A DNA stretch of 64,000 nt, from contig NC_059406.1 in NCBI RefSeq assembly GCF_905220565.1, positions 9,000,001 to 9,064,000 of the forward strand. Direction: 5' to 3'. This document shows, in pieces, positions 10,161-24,400 of this stretch. The number at the start of each line of letters is the position of its first letter. The first letter of the stretch is position 1. Below the pieces are notes generated by a model. The model searched no databases. It saw only the letters and a program-made list of their open reading frames with translations, and had not been told where the DNA came from. The translations under genes were made by a program, and so were the position numbers. The DNA comes from Melitaea cinxia. Taxonomy: Eukaryota > Arthropoda > Insecta > Lepidoptera > Nymphalidae.

Positions 10161-12002
10161 GTGCTATATACAAATAAATATAATATTATATTATAGTTAT
10201 CAAGTTTTCAAGCTTTCGGCAGCTAAACTGACAACCCACGGTGAAATTATTATATAGTTTCTGATTGTCTCGGTACAGTAAAATAAGAGTGAGCTCTCTA
10301 AAACTTGCATGATATTGTGGAAATATAAATTTAGTTTCGTATTTCACATATAAGAACACGAACAGAAGTTCAGAATGGTTGCAATTCGCAAAGTTTTCCT
10401 TATCTAGACCGGTCTAAAGTTATAAGGAACGTGCTTCGAGTAGGATTTGAACTGGCTCCTCGGCTCCTCGATAATGGCCGCTATGGGCCCATTCGCAAGA
10501 ACTTAAAATGTCGAGGTCGCACTGTAAGATAACTAGATAGAGAGCATATAAATTTGCAATTAGAGAATTTTTCTCCTCGCTTCAACGTTTTGTACCGTGA
10601 AAATATGTCTTTGGTTTTGTCCGCATTTTTTCTGTATACGTATAGCACTAGCTTTCATATCTTAATTTCGGTTTGTTGTTTCTTATTAAATGTGTTATAG
10701 CACAACATTATTAAACTATTTGTTTAACGAGAATATAATCCAGTGTTGTTTTGAGTATCTTCAGCTAACTATATGATTCATTTTATCGGACGCACCGTCG
10801 AAGTGTTGAAATAAGAAAAATAAACAAACAAAACTTGTAATGTTATTTGTGAATAAAAATTGTATAAAATTCTTTGTGACGAATAATATCTTAATCACTG
10901 TTTAAATCACGTCCAATATCATACTTGTCACGTGGGCGGGCCCTGGAACCCTTTTTTGTGTGTTTTATAATTTAAATTCCGCGCATATATTACTTTGTAT
11001 CAACATCGAATGTATAAAACAAAAGAATACATATGTATGTATACGATACACAAAAAAAACAAATGTTTATCTTTCGACAAGAAAATAATCTTCAAGTGTA
11101 TTAGTGTGTTGAGTCCATCGTTTGTTTCGAGTTCTTTGCAACTTTTTACTTCTTTTTCTTCTATTAGTCGTTGACAACTAAACTTTTATACTAAACGAAG
11201 CTAAATATTAGGTGACGGTCGCCGCCCTATTAAATTCTAAGCAACCACAAAAGAAGGATTCTACCAAATCCAATCCCTAAGGGATTAGAAACGAAGAGTG
11301 CTCTCATGCATAAAGAATTGAATTTGTGCTTCAAAAGGCGTATCCAATTGAATTACTAACCACTTTACGAAATATACAAACACTTTTATTCATTTAATAA
11401 TATGTCAGAAGTAAAATTTATTATGAAGTAAATTTAATTTCTTGAAACGTGTTTATTTCACCCGAATTACAAGAAGTAAAGGTGTTAATTCTACGTTGTT
11501 AATCTTAGGATGCTAAGACTACTAAAAACCTGACAAACAAGTCTGATAACGCAAACAACCTAGTGCACGACAAATTGCAACTTTCGTCTCAGAAAAGCCA
11601 TTTTAAACGTTAACATTAATCCCGACTAATTTTTCAATGTCGTGCTTTATGCTGGTTTTATAGTAATCGTGGTCAGGCGGTTATCTTTATAGAATATATA
11701 AACATTAGTTTTTTTTTTTTACTTTTTATACTTTTCTCAGTTACTTTCACGACCAAACAATAAATAGTGGTAATTATATTCAGCATTTGCGAATTCGCGC
11801 TTGAAAAATGTAGCAAATACAAATGCATTATTCTTATGTCTGTTCTTGAGGTAGGCATCATAAATTTCATAGACAAATTTGGGGTAGGTAACAGTCCGTA
11901 AATATAGTTACTATTATATAAATATTTTTTATAAATTCTGAGCGGGTATCGAATCCGCAAGACATAGAGAACAGAAAGCAGGTATAATACAAACGACGCC
12001 AT
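10161..12002. other. no gene seen
   Basis: AT-rich sequence with a tRNA-like scrap near 10.44 kb (GAGTAGGATTTGAACTGG) and otherwise nothing I can name. Confidence 0.4.
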
Positions 12003-12735
12003 AATAATTCAGCCTGTAACATCCCACTGTTGGGCATAGGCCTCTTTCTTCATATAGGAGACGGCTTAGAGCTTAATCCACAACGCTGCTCCACTGCGGT
12101 CCAGGTATGTTCTTACTATGCGTAACAATCTTGTTCCAAGTCGGACAGTCTTGTCAGGGGAAGTGGTTGCGCAAATGAGGTTCCCGGAGAGATGTTAAGA
12201 TCGTAAACACCACATCTCTAATGCATCAATTTTACGGAAATCTTGTTGTCTCAAAGACCATGTTTCGGCTCCGTAAAGAGAGATTGGAATGACCAGGCAT
12301 TCCATCAATCTGACCTTCGACCTATTGGTAACTCTCCTGTCTCTCCAAACCTTTCCAAGCCGTTCTACAGCCAACCTGGTGATGGCGCACCGTCGTTTAA
12401 TCTCGCCGCCATATTCTCCTGTACTAGAGATAGTAGAACCAAAGTAGATATAACTACGCATGCCGTAACACAGGTTTTCCTAGTATGGCAGCAGAGGCAT
12501 CCTAAATATAATTACTGCGAAATTGCTTTGTTACTAACTATATTTATGTACAAATGTAAATCTTTTTATTTGGAAAAAATAACATAATAATATTATTAAC
12601 TCTGTACAACTTGACAATTGCTATACCCTGTGCGTTAACTTCAATTCGCCCGGTCCGGTCTATTATCATCATCTTCGTCTTGTCTCGGTTGTTCGCAAAT
12701 CCGAATTTGAACCTGGTAGTTTCGAGGCATTTTAG
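12003..12735 (-). pseudogene. RTE-clade LINE remnant, internally disrupted
   Basis: Minus-strand pieces of one RTE reverse transcriptase. The segment at about 12735-12600 reads FKFGFANNRDKTKMMIIDR. The segment at 12461-12195 reads YIYFGSTISSTGEYGGEIKR, LMECLVIPISLYGAETWSLR and KIDALEMW. An AT-rich interruption of about 130 bp separates them, and the expected residues after DALEMWC are lost. The 3' end (GCCTATGCCCAACAGTGGGA... GCTGAA) is RTE-like and is also the tail of the SINE at 56.5 kb. Inactive. Confidence 0.75.
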
Positions 12736-12739
12736 GTGA

Positions 12740-12925
12740 TTATATTACCGTAGCTTATAGACGCCTACAACACCAGAACCATCGCTAGCGCGTTACCGAC
12801 CGTACCCCCAATCCCTACAGGAGCTCTGGTCACCTTACTCACCACAGGAACACAACACTGCTTGAAAGCAGTATTATTTTCCCCAGTCGGGATGCCCTAA
12901 ATTTTGAACAGGATTCCTGCTGTGT
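12740..12925 (-). repeat. 200-bp interspersed repeat, copy 1
   Basis: Shares TACCGTAGCTTATAGACGCC, GGAGCTCTGGTCACCTTACT and AACACTGCTTGAAAGCAGT with copies at 41.13 and 50.76 kb. The AGTATTGTT-like palindrome and the A-rich end in the other orientation suggest a short retroposed unit. Its class is not known to me. Confidence 0.65.
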
Positions 12926-13747
12926 CCTACCTCAGTTAAAAAGCTTTTTTTAAACTGTAAAAAAATTATTACATATAGTATAAAACTATTAAATTACGTT
13001 TTGTTTTTAATTAAATTTCGTTTGAAATCACATTGTATTCGCAACAAAATTTTCTTGCATCACGACTAAGTGTCGCGTTTTTGTCTACGTGAATATTTAT
13101 TATCTTTTATGCTTCTAGTGTTGAAGAGATAGAGTTCCACGTCTGTAGTTTTATATTATATTCGTCTAAGAAACACCTTCCTGGAGTAATATCTAGTACA
13201 AGTTACACCGAAGATATTGAAACAAAATCCTCGGTGCTAGTTAAAAACAAAAGGCTTAAACCGACGAAGGCGGCTGACGCGGCGTTCAGCGGAGCAAATA
13301 AAAGATGAACAGATTCAAATGGACTTATTATGAAGTCGGCGTGCGACCTACCGCTGCCACACGATCCAGGAATGTATTTTTTTTTTCACCTTTCTATCAT
13401 ATCGAAAGTTGGTAGTAATAATTTCATACAATAATCACGACGTCATCATCTTTATCAATTATAGAAGGACCTACGGGCTACAGTGACCGCAGGTAATAGC
13501 CCGAAAATATATGATATTTATTATACGTACAATAAAAAGAAACATTTTGATAGAGAATCGTAATTAATAACATAAATCAATACAGCAATAGGTTAGGGAT
13601 GTCCAATTAGACAAAACAACGATGCTGTAGTGTGATGATGCAATAGTTCGAGACCATTCATCAATGTATTCTGATATATCCGTTACAAATATTGGCTTGT
13701 TTACGAACTAATAAGTTGTATATAGAATATAAAACCTTTTTGTATAA
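12926..13747. other. no gene seen
   Basis: Mostly AT-rich. A less AT-rich patch near 13.26-13.37 kb (GACGAAGGCGGCTGACGCGG) has no long frame. Confidence 0.4.
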
Positions 13748-14197
13748 TCTATCTAATACTATTAAACGAGCAATTCTTGTATATATATAATTTGAATCTC
13801 GGAAACGGCTCCAACGATTTTCATGAAATTTAGTATGCAGGGGATTTCGGGGGCGATAAATTGATACAGCTACGATTCATTTTTAAAAAATTTCGTTTTA
13901 TCCGTTTTTAGACAATAAAAAAATGGCTACAATATCGTTTGAATACGGAGGTAAATTTCGCAATTGTCAATAAAGCTATAATAGCTCAAGTGGGAAATCG
14001 GCCGGTCGGGATCGACCGAGAAGATCACGGTTCAAATCCCCTTGTCTCCAGATAATTTTTTTTTTTCTTATTGAACTCACGATTTTTTATTTAAATAACC
14101 AGTTCCCATTTTTTATTATTATGTCGGTAAAATCGGAAAATCCAAAAAACACGATTTACTAAAAATACCGAGCTAAGCTCGGTCACCCAGGTACTAT
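13748..14197 (+). mobile_element. Helitron-like non-autonomous element, copy 2
   Basis: Begins TCTATCTAATACTATTAAAC and ends with the hairpin CCGAGCTAAGCTCGG followed by TCACCCAGGTACTAT. A 5' TC, a 3' hairpin about 10 nt from a CTAY-type end, and no terminal inverted repeats fit the lepidopteran Helitron-like type. Inside is a tRNA-like stretch (TAGCTCAAGTGGGAAATCGG ... GGTTCAAATCC, 13.98-14.05 kb) with recognisable A-box and B-box words. No Rep/helicase frame. Confidence 0.65.
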
Positions 14198-17100
14198 TAT
14201 AATTTTATAATTATGTTATAAAAGTGTTGTTTTGACATTCAAACTTAACATTTAATTGTAAAATATATAATAATAGGTTGTTTCTCTAAATAACCCCAAA
14301 TGTGTGGCAGCTGAACAACATTCCGTATTATTTTTTTACTTTTGTGTTTCACACTATAAAAAAATAAATATTCAACATAATTTTCTTAATAAATCACACG
14401 AAACCCATAATAGATAAAACAAATAGATACATTTATAGCAATGCTAAATCGCTTTCAGCGCCCAGTCCAGTCTTTAAATACAGAAAGCAACGCAACATTT
14501 AAAACGATTAACAACTCTAATTGCACTATAATTCCCCAGGAATATCTCGTTTGTTTAGTATTGCGCTTTAGTTAAAAATAAACAACGCGGCGGCGCATCG
14601 AACATCTCTCTACTACTATAATATTTTCTCAACCAAATAGCATTCATTAAAGCAACATATTATGCTATAAATAATAGTCGTTAACTATTTATCTACAGAT
14701 TAAAATACACGAATTATTTTTAATTAGTTTGTAAATAAAGTATCAACAAAATAAGGTACATAATTAAATTTAACTTTGCTTAATATGATATGCTAACTTA
14801 GACTTGACAAGATAACAAAGGTAAGGATCTTTGTTATTATTGAATTAAATTAACTCTCAAACTTAGCCCGCGGGATACATACAACAAAGTAACAACAAAC
14901 TTTCAACGAAGATTTATAATACTTTACGCAAACAAATTAGCCGAACGTAACCTTATTTAATATTCACATGTACCTCGAACCCCAACGATAAAACCTGTTA
15001 CCTGCCCCATACTTAAAAATTGTTTTTGTGAGCAGAAAATCAAAGTACAAAAAAATAATATTAGACGAGGCTTCGAGAGGACATTAATGAGTCAAATAAA
15101 AACTCGAGTAAAAACTATTTAATCTTTAGCACTAATGACAGTCTTCAAAAAGGTTTTGATGATCCTTTCATTGAGGTAACGAGATTAGCTTTACTGCAGT
15201 AATAATAATAATGTCCGTTCCCAAGCACGACCTTCATTAGGACAACTTCAGGTACAAGTTTTTTCGACTAAAATATCGGTCCAAAGATTCTAATAACATG
15301 ACTAGCTTCTCATTACTACGCCAGCTCCATGTCACAATGTTTTTCTGTGTTCGGAATTCATAATAGCTTAAGCTGTTGCTAAGTACTTACTCCGTCTGAT
15401 GAAAACTTATTTGACGATTGGCGTCCTTGTTGTTTCTTGAATATTATACACTTAGGGATAAATACTTCTTATGTATTTTATGATTAATATGTTTATTTAT
15501 TTTAATTTTTTTTTAATTATTAACTAATTTTAAATTTTTATGTATGATTAATTTGTAACACATTTTCAAATAATTTATATATTGTTTATTGTAATACACG
15601 TTGACTACGTGAGTGTATTTATATTTAATAATTTAACAAATTTTAATCATAAATTAATTAAAGTAATTCATTTTATTTTGAACGAATAATTTTAGTTTAT
15701 TTCATTCAAACGAAAATGACAAAATTTCAATAATTTAAACGTAATTATTTGAAAATATGATTAATGCAGAGTTGTCGTTAATATATTTACCGAGAGATCA
15801 TAGTTTGACGTGTCAGACAAGTTTATGATACGTTTACACGAAGTATTTAACTTAGTAAAATTGCAAATCAAGTAAGCGGTATACGAAAGAGTCGAGGGAA
15901 CTTCAAAAAAGTTCTCAGAATAATGGTCTCTTTATCGGAGTTTTAATTCCAATCTAGTTCTTGAGATAAAATCGGGATACGAAATACGAACTAACGTTAA
16001 GAGTCGATTTAAATAAAACTGGTTTAAAACTTAATCGTTTAAATATAAGGTAATTTGAAACTCATCGTTAGTTAACAAACTCAGGTAAAAGAATAACTTT
16101 TCTTCTTTTATTAGCTAAAATTAATGCAAAATTCAATAACGTTATGGGCTTAAAACGTAGTTTCCTTTTCAATATAATCCCTTGTCTGCAGAAAGACACA
16201 CCGGGAAAATTTTAGGCCCTTTTTGAAACAACTATTCAGTATCGGTTCCGATGGGTTCCCAAGCCCAAATATAGTTTGCATAACATAAGAAATTCTTCGA
16301 AACGAAAGTAAATGGATCAGTCAAGTTACTTGTGAGGCGGCAATTTGTTGGGTCAATGGGCTTAAGATAAAGAGTAATATAGACGACCTGTTTCGGCGGA
16401 CGTTATGATATGTATTGTATAGAACCTCCTTTATCGCTTCCAAAATAATTACCGTTTTGCAAAATATGTAAAATTAAACCTGCCAGACTAATATTCACGT
16501 CACAATAAATCTAATTTTAAAATAATATGTGCCATTCATCATAGAAATAATAATTGTAAAACGCTTCGAATGAATGAATTAAATGAATAATGTTTTGTAA
16601 TCCTAAAAATTGATTTGTTAGGTTTTTATTTATATTTCAAAAAAAAAAACATTTCCAGCGAAAAATTTAAGGTATTTGATAATTGAAAATACACATTTCA
16701 ATCGCGATTAATCCCCTTTATACAATTAAACAAAAGTAATTATGGCCCGACGAAATTGTTCCTAAAATGTACACGGAGCGCGTTTTGTTTTGAACAGGCT
16801 TTGAGTTTACAATATAAATGACAAATACAATACGTAACTTTGTGATGTAGAGCTTTGACAATTTGAAGTTATTTGATAAAAGACTATATATAATTTGTAT
16901 AATGAACCTGTGTAACACGATTAATTTTGAAACTTTAAAACACTTTGTAACTTTTCTTTTTTACTGATAAAAACTATTGTCTTAAAATCTAACCCTGTCC
17001 TACAACATATTATTAAACCAAATAATAGCCAAACCTATCTGATGAAATTATATTTTTAACTCTGGATACTTCGAACGAATTTTTCCTATAGATAAGCCTT

Positions 17101-19434
17101 TACCGTAACCCTCATCCACTGCAGAAAAACAATTGTAGTCGAGTAAAATATAAACTATGATTTACCTCAATACTGGTAACTTTATCCATATATGTATTAA
17201 GTATATACACTACGTTTTATTTGTTTTCTTTACATGTCCATAACTGACAAAGTACGAGTACCTACTCGTATTACTTCGAACCGAGTGAAATCATAATCCT
17301 CTTATCGGGAATAAAATGTACTTCTATATAATCTAAAATCTAAACTTTTAATTCAAATATATATTTAACAAGTTTATTTGACAATCAATTCATTTCCTTT
17401 CGAAATTTGTTAATCAACGGAAGTATGAAATAATTTACTATAACAAAGCACCAATGGCATATAAACGAAATTAATGCAATCGGTTTAGCGAAAGCTAGGC
17501 GGTAGAATGTTTGTGGCTGGTGAAAGATAAAGCCACCGACACACAAAGCAGGTGCCCCCATCTTGGACCCCTATACTACCTCGTTCCCTGAGGCAAGGGA
17601 GATCGTTTAAGCCGACGACGATTGCCCCTCACAAAAGACAGTCGCGAACCCCGCCTTCCCCTTTCGACTGCAGAATGGATTCGAAAGAAAACGGAATCTC
17701 ATTCCGAACCGACGCTCATTGTTTGTGAATCTCTCACAATTGCTTTTTCAATTTTACAATCCTCTCTAACTATTCCTTATTTAGGCTTTCGATTCGTCAT
17801 CGCTTTTGTTTGTTGAACAACAAATAATCCCATAATGGCATTTTCTAACGAATGCTTTAATCTGTTAGTTTTACAGTAACTACTTAAGGTTAAAATACAT
17901 GTGTAGTTAAAAGCGACGATTATCACTCAAATACAATAAAGGTTATAACAATATGACAAACGGTAAATCATAACTAAAGTATACATTCGAAGACAACGAC
18001 CTACTTTTCCTGCAAACTCAGGTCATTCTCTGTATCGCGGCGCCAACGCATTTGGCAATTCGCCGGCAGTTTTGACGGGTATGTGTCCGGTCATCTAAGT
18101 AGAAATACAAGGAGATGAAATAAATACAAGAAAGTTATTGTTAGCAACAAAAACGTTAATTTATTAACCTTTGACATATATTATATTAAAGAATCATTTT
18201 TAAACATTGGAGTTGATATTTTTATCTATAATATATATCACTGTTTGGTGTTGAAGTATAAAAACAATAAATTTATAATGTTATAAGCCACGTGACATAT
18301 TCAAAATCAGAGACGTATTGTATCCTGCCGTAAAATTTTCCGAGTCATTTGTCACAATTGAAATAATATTTATTGTCGTACACGGATAATCCACAAAGAG
18401 GAGGGCACGGTGCCATTCTGTGCTTGTTATTTGAACTACGCTAAACGTCTCTAATTCCGAGCGACGTTGCCAACGATGTGTCTTTGTGCTCGTCTAGGGT
18501 TGCTATTCGTTCAGGTTTTCCAGATTTGTCCTAGTTTTGAGTACATTCGGTCATCCGGAATCGGCTTTAAAAAAAATCAGGCTGTGATTTTGTCTGAGGA
18601 AACCCACACCTAAATAATACAAAACTGTAGCGGTAACCGTGTAATTTTTTTCCTAAGAAATATGTGGTTATTCCTCCGTGGAGACTTAAAGTCATTTGAT
18701 TTTTTAAAATTTTTTATCCTCATTCGATACTATAATTGAAGACAGCCCTATGCTTACCTTAAATTTCAGATTACAACTAAAATTTTAGATCACTAAAACA
18801 ATTTATATTTTACGTCCCGTTTATTTTACTTGAATATAAATACACGAGGAAAGACCCAACTTGAAACATGACAATTTATGTTAGACCTCGACCATATGCG
18901 ACGACTACGATAGGCAAACAATGGGCTTCCTACAAGTTACGGTGAATATTGCCATAATATATTCATATAAATCCTATGTAGCAACCACTAGGACGTACGC
19001 AAATCTATAAACAAATGACAATGTAATCATATATATGAATACGTTAAGATTAAAATGTTTGCCTCCCTTTTTAGGAAAAAACTCACAATTACTCCACATT
19101 AATAATATATCTTTTTATAGATAATTTCTTACTCTACAGGCATCCACAACTAAAAAATTTATTTTTGGTTTTGTTTTTGTCAATTGAATAATTATTAAAA
19201 TTATATATATGACGGCTTTTATTTTGAAACAACTTCAACATGATTGACGGTCGGTAATTATTTTTAGTGCGTATTATTCGCACGGGTATTGCTAGTTTCA
19301 TTTTAATAAAACTGTCAGAGTTGTTTTATTTTAAAAATATATATTTACGTTTAAATAATAATGAATTTACTATCTACTAATTAAATTTTTGTTGAGATAA
19401 GTAGAAACTAGAAGGACACACTAATATTACTATT
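14198..19434. other. long gene-free stretch
   Basis: Over 5 kb of mostly AT-rich DNA with no recognisable exon. Less AT-rich patches at 17.49-17.70 and 18.00-18.10 kb are not repeated elsewhere in the window. Positions 18990-19140 hold an inverted homologue of 9995-10150 (shared word AAAAAGGGAGGCAAACAT). Confidence 0.45.
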
Positions 19435-19438
19435 AACT

Positions 19439-19729
19439 AATTATGTCAGTCCGACAGACAAGTTGCAAAAAAAACCGAAATTATTACAACTAATTTATTT
19501 ATTACAATTACAATTTATAAAAATTAATATAACATGACAATCGTGTTCGATGTGAGAACAGAAAGTGAGGTAAAAATGCCGTGAACTTGATTCCGTTGTT
19601 TGTCGCAACTGCAGGTCACGTTGAGCCGATTCAGCGTTCCCATACTCGTCGCCAGGCTGATGCAATATTTATGAATAATGTAATCATTTCCCTTATCTTG
19701 CGTAATCCATGGAGTCAGGATACTTAACA
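19439..19729 (-). repeat. errantivirus 3' LTR
   Basis: On the minus strand it starts TGTTAAGTATCCTGACTCC and ends CTGACATAATT. It matches the right LTR base for base in my comparison. The left boundary is uncertain by one base because the LTR end and primer site share an A in the other copy. Confidence 0.92.
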
Positions 19730-19740
19730 TCTCCCTCCCA
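19730..19740 (-). promoter_or_regulatory. polypurine tract
   Basis: Minus-strand TGGGAGGGAGA abuts the 3' LTR exactly, five bases after the env stop codon. It is the expected RNase H-resistant primer for plus-strand DNA synthesis. Confidence 0.9.
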
Positions 19741-19744
19741 AAGA

Positions 19745-21467
19745 TCAGCGACTATTCGCAGATTGATTTGAGAATAGCGCTGATAATCCAGGTAGAGTCG
19801 AATTCGTATTGGTAGCAATCTCTGCATAGACGTTGCCTCGTTCCATCTCGCCATTCGCACGTTCAATTGTAACTTCTGATGAGCGCTGCTTCGCGTACTT
19901 TCGTAATAAGAAGGCGATACCCAGTACACTTGCACCTAATAGTACTAAGTATAGCGGCGTTATAGTATAGTATACGCTATGCAGATCGACATTGTTTAGA
20001 GTCAGCGGTGCTTCCATAGATATTTCTTTAGCAGCGACATGGAGACTGTGAAGATCTGCGGAGTTGAGTGTCAGTCTTCGAGTTTCGAAGTTTTCGATGG
20101 TTCTGTTTGCAAAGGGGATGTTCATTATTTTCAAAACTTGCCCTTTCAGTCGGTCGTCCTTGTTCGTTAGTGTTAGATCCGGCGTTTGTACGATACATCC
20201 TTTTGGAATTATAATGAGGTAACTGCCTTTTATAGTATTATATTGAGTTTCAGTACAGGACATGCGGATCTTCGTGGGTACAGGGAAGCTTGCTACGTAG
20301 TGGCGGTCGTCGAGTACTTCTACAGCTTCAGTCTTCAGCTCGGTAGTAGTGTATTGGCATGATTCGTCGATTTGTTGCGTAGTTATTAGACGATGGATAC
20401 AGTCGCCTTGGCTCTTGTAGTGTCGATTGATGCTATCCTCGCAGAGATAGTACTGACCGGACTTCGGGCATTCTGCCTCTATGTACATAAAATCTTTATC
20501 GTGAATTGCTAGGAAGGGATAGGATGGGATTAATGTTTTATTATTTTTATTCGGGACTATGGATAGTTTGTAGAGGTTATAAGTAGTAGGAAACACGACT
20601 GGGAGCTTAAATACTAACACCAAATTTTGATTGTTATAATAGTAACCTAACTTAACGATATCGAAATATTCTCTAAAACTAATATTCAGTGTTTGTTCTC
20701 TGCTATAGAGCGCATTTAATTGTTCTATCATTCTATGAAATACTTCTAACTTAAACATAAGAAAATGTGTGCTTTTGGCACGTATAAATGCTAATAAATT
20801 TTCTAATCTTAGTAATTCATTTGATAGGGAGTCAATGTTATCTGCTAGCATTATAAGATATTGAGCTAAGTGGGCATATTTAACTAAATCTTTCTCGCTT
20901 TTTACATTATTTAACATAATTTCATCGACAACTTCTCTAATTTTATTTTGATTTTGAGTCAATTTATTTAAAATTTCTGAATTTTCTGACATCCAATGTT
21001 TATTTAAACTAACACGATTATTTAATTCCGTAACGATTTTATTCTCGTTTTCTTGTAAAGACCTAATAGCATTATCATAGCGAATCGCGTCGGTATAATC
21101 TAAATTTCCAGATATGCTTTTTATTACCGAACCTAACCCATCGATTAGGGCTCGTTTAGCGCGATGAGATTGAAATAGTTCTACTTGATCGGATAACTCT
21201 TTAACCTTACTATACAGATATTCGATGTGAGGCTGATATAAAGAAAGAGTTTTATTATGAAACTGAGGCGAAATATTATCTAACTGGTTCTTTACTAAAT
21301 TAACATTACTACGTATAATATCTAGGTTAACGGGTTGAATGAAAGAATGATAATGAGAAATGATTTTTGTTTTTCCTAACAAGAAGGGTAAGATTCCGGG
21401 TCCGCTATCCAAATTATTCAGAGTTATGTCTTCCGCTCGTACTGGGCTCAGGATCAGAAGGACAATC
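19745..21467 (-). CDS. env: errantivirus Env, main exon (baculovirus F-like fusion protein)
   Basis: Class I-type envelope glycoprotein of the insect F-protein family, a predicted virion membrane fusion protein. The exon is inferred to start after the acceptor TTGTTACAG at 21468, overlapping the end of pol. With 11 coding bases from a leader exon (26455-26445) the product is 577 residues. A short hydrophobic signal segment ends in a typical AXA-like site. A furin-type RAKR site lies at about 106-109 and is followed by a glycine/alanine-containing fusion-peptide-like stretch. Long heptad-like helices follow, then N-glycosylation sequons, one transmembrane segment (LYLVLLGASVLGIAFLL, about 505-525) and a tail of about 50 residues. 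The frame has no ATG of its own near the start, which supports splicing. Intact. Confidence 0.9.
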
Positions 21468-24400
21468 CTGTAACAACCGACTACTATTAGGGACTCGCTT
21501 CAACCGAGACTTAGCAACTGGCCCCCGTCTCTTTTTAGTATAAATGTGTATTGGCAGGTCAGCTAAGACTGTGTCACTTGTATATCTCGGGGCTAATTTT
21601 TGACGGTTGGCCATTGGGTTCCGTACAAATATACGTTGATCTGGGGAGTACTCTTCTTCGGGTTCCCTGTCTTTATTTATATTTTCCGTTATACGAGTAC
21701 GGTCATGAAGAGAAAATTCATTGATCATTTCGAAGACTTTTTGCATTTTATTGCGGTGTTCTTGTGTATATAACTGTAATATATTTTCCGATAAGTTTAT
21801 ATCTAAAGGATTGCGAGGATCTAGATGACCAGTAATTATATCTAAGGGTCGGCACTTCGTAAAACTATGAATAGAGCTATTATATCCTAAAATTGCATAA
21901 GGCATTAAGTTTATAACAGATTCACCGTGATTTTCTAATTTTAAAATGCGTAGGTGTTCCAATAATGTTGAATGTAATCTTTCCACCATACCGTTCTCGT
22001 TGGGTGTAGATGCTAATATTTTATGATGTTGAATTTTGTGTATTTTAATAAACTCCAAGAAAAGTTGATTCGTAAATTCAGGACCTCTGTCCGTCACAAT
22101 AGTCATGGGCAGCCCGTGATGCGTGCTAAAATTTAAAAGAGCCTGTATGACACTGATGGCTGTCGAATCTTTTAAAAAGTATGCTTGAGCATATTTTGAA
22201 AAAGCGTCTATAATTGTAAGATATTTTTGCGACTCAACACTTAGTAAATCGAGATGTACGATTTCAAAAGGCCTAGTTGGTGGTGGCACGATGTGAAATC
22301 TTTGTTTTATGGGATTTCTATCATATTTAGCCTGGCCACAAATATTACATTCATTTATGTATTTTCCTATGTGCTCTTTCATTTTAGGCCAATAGTATTT
22401 GTTGGATAAGGATAAGTAACACTCGTTAATTCCACGGTGGTTTGTTTTTCCCTCGTGGTAATTACGAATTATTTCCTGTTGCTTAAGGTAATCTTTAATA
22501 TTTTCTAATTCTACTTTTGTTAAAACTAAATCCATAGAGGCACTTTTAAATTTATTTTGTATTACGGGGATAATATCATACATGGCTAAAGGGGGGTTTA
22601 TGAGGATGCCTGTCTTTACTTTCGGATTTACATATTCTTTTATTGCGTTTACGACATCCTCTTCAAGGTTACTTTTAGAAATTTGAATATGTGTCCTTAT
22701 ATGTGACTCAAAAGGCTTGGAAAATGAAGGACGACTTTTTATATCGTCAACTACCGTTAGAACTATTTGCTTATGATATTTATTAAGTGGAAAGTCAGAT
22801 ATAGGTATTTCTAGTATAGGATTTTCAGAGTCTGTATGAACTGTATCAGTATCTGAGTTAACCATTAGCGAAGGTGATTTTTCAGTGGGGTTAGCTATTA
22901 CGGAACTAATCTCTTCGTTATGTAGTTCGATGCGGGATAGTGCATCAGCGTTAGTGTTACACTTCCCTTGCTTATAGACTACTGAAAAATCAAATTCACT
23001 TAACTTAAGTCGCCATCGAGTAAGACGCGAATTGGGCTCTTTAATATTCATTACCCATTGCAAGGGTCTATGGTCAGTCACAATTTTAAATTTTCTACCG
23101 AATAGATAAGGTCTAAAATATTTTGTAGCCCATACGATCGCAAGGAGTTCCTTCTCGATGGTGCTATAGTTGATTTCGCTACTATTCAAAGTCCTCGAGG
23201 CATAAGCGATAGGCTTATCCGCACCTATAGTTCCCTGTGACAATACGGCTCCTATAGCTAGGTTAGACGCGTCCGTAGTTAATATAAATTCTTTGGTGAA
23301 GTCGGGATATTTTAATATAGGGTCATTAGTTAAGAGCATCTTACATTTTTCGAAACATTGAATATAATCTTGATCCATTGTAATTTTGGATCCTTTCTTT
23401 AGACATTGTGTCATGGGTTTTGTTACCTTAGCGAAATCTGGGATGAACTTCCTATAGTAACCAAGAAGGCCTAAAAATCTTTTAATTTCAGTGGGGGTTT
23501 TCGGAAGTGGGTAATTTTTTATAGCAAATATTTTGTCTGGATTTGGCTTGATACCGTCTTTACTGATAACGTGCCCTAAATAAGCTGTTTCGAGTTTAAG
23601 GAATTCTGATTTATCCATTTGAATTTTGAAGTTTGATTCACGTAATCGCTTAAATACTTTTTCTAAATTTACCATGTGTTCTTGTAACGACGTAGAAAAT
23701 ACGATGACGTCATCAAGATACACTAAACATATCGTGTTCTGTAAATCTCTGAGGACGTTGTCCATGACACGTTGGAAAGTGGAAGGACTATTTTTCAAAC
23801 CCATGGGCATTCTTAAGAATTCGAAATGGCCATGTTCTACTGTAAAAGCTGTTTTTGGTATATCTGAGGGGTTCATCTCGACCTGATAAAAACCACTCGC
23901 TAGATCTAGAGTCGAAAAATAATGACAATTACCTAATTTATCTAAAATATCTGCAATGTTTGGTATGGGATACTTATCGTCCAAGGTTTTCTCATTTAAC
24001 TTCCGAAAATCTACTACTAGTCGCCATTTAGTCTTGCCTGAGGCATCCACCTTTTTAGGGACAACCCAAATAGGGGAGCTCCATGCAGATTCTGAAGGTC
24101 TAATGATTCCTTGTTCTAACATTTTGCTAATTTGATCTCGAACCTCTTGCCTATGTACAAAGGGATACCGATAACTTTTTGTATATATAGGGGTTTCGTC
24201 AGTGGTTTTAATCGAATGTTTAATTTTATTAGTAAAGGTTAAATTTTCCCCTTCTAAATAAAATACATCTGCATAACGCTCGCATAGCAATTCTAGGTTA
24301 ACGCGCTCTTCTTCATTCAAATGATTAGTACGTAATCGCGATAGTACTTCTTTAACGCGCTGAGACGCATGTTCGGTACGCATGCACTCAACATTATAAA

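Noticed and set aside
11673..12002. 109-codon minus-strand ORF
   Set aside because: Low-complexity hydrophobic and lysine-rich reading of AT-rich DNA with no recognisable domain or splice context.
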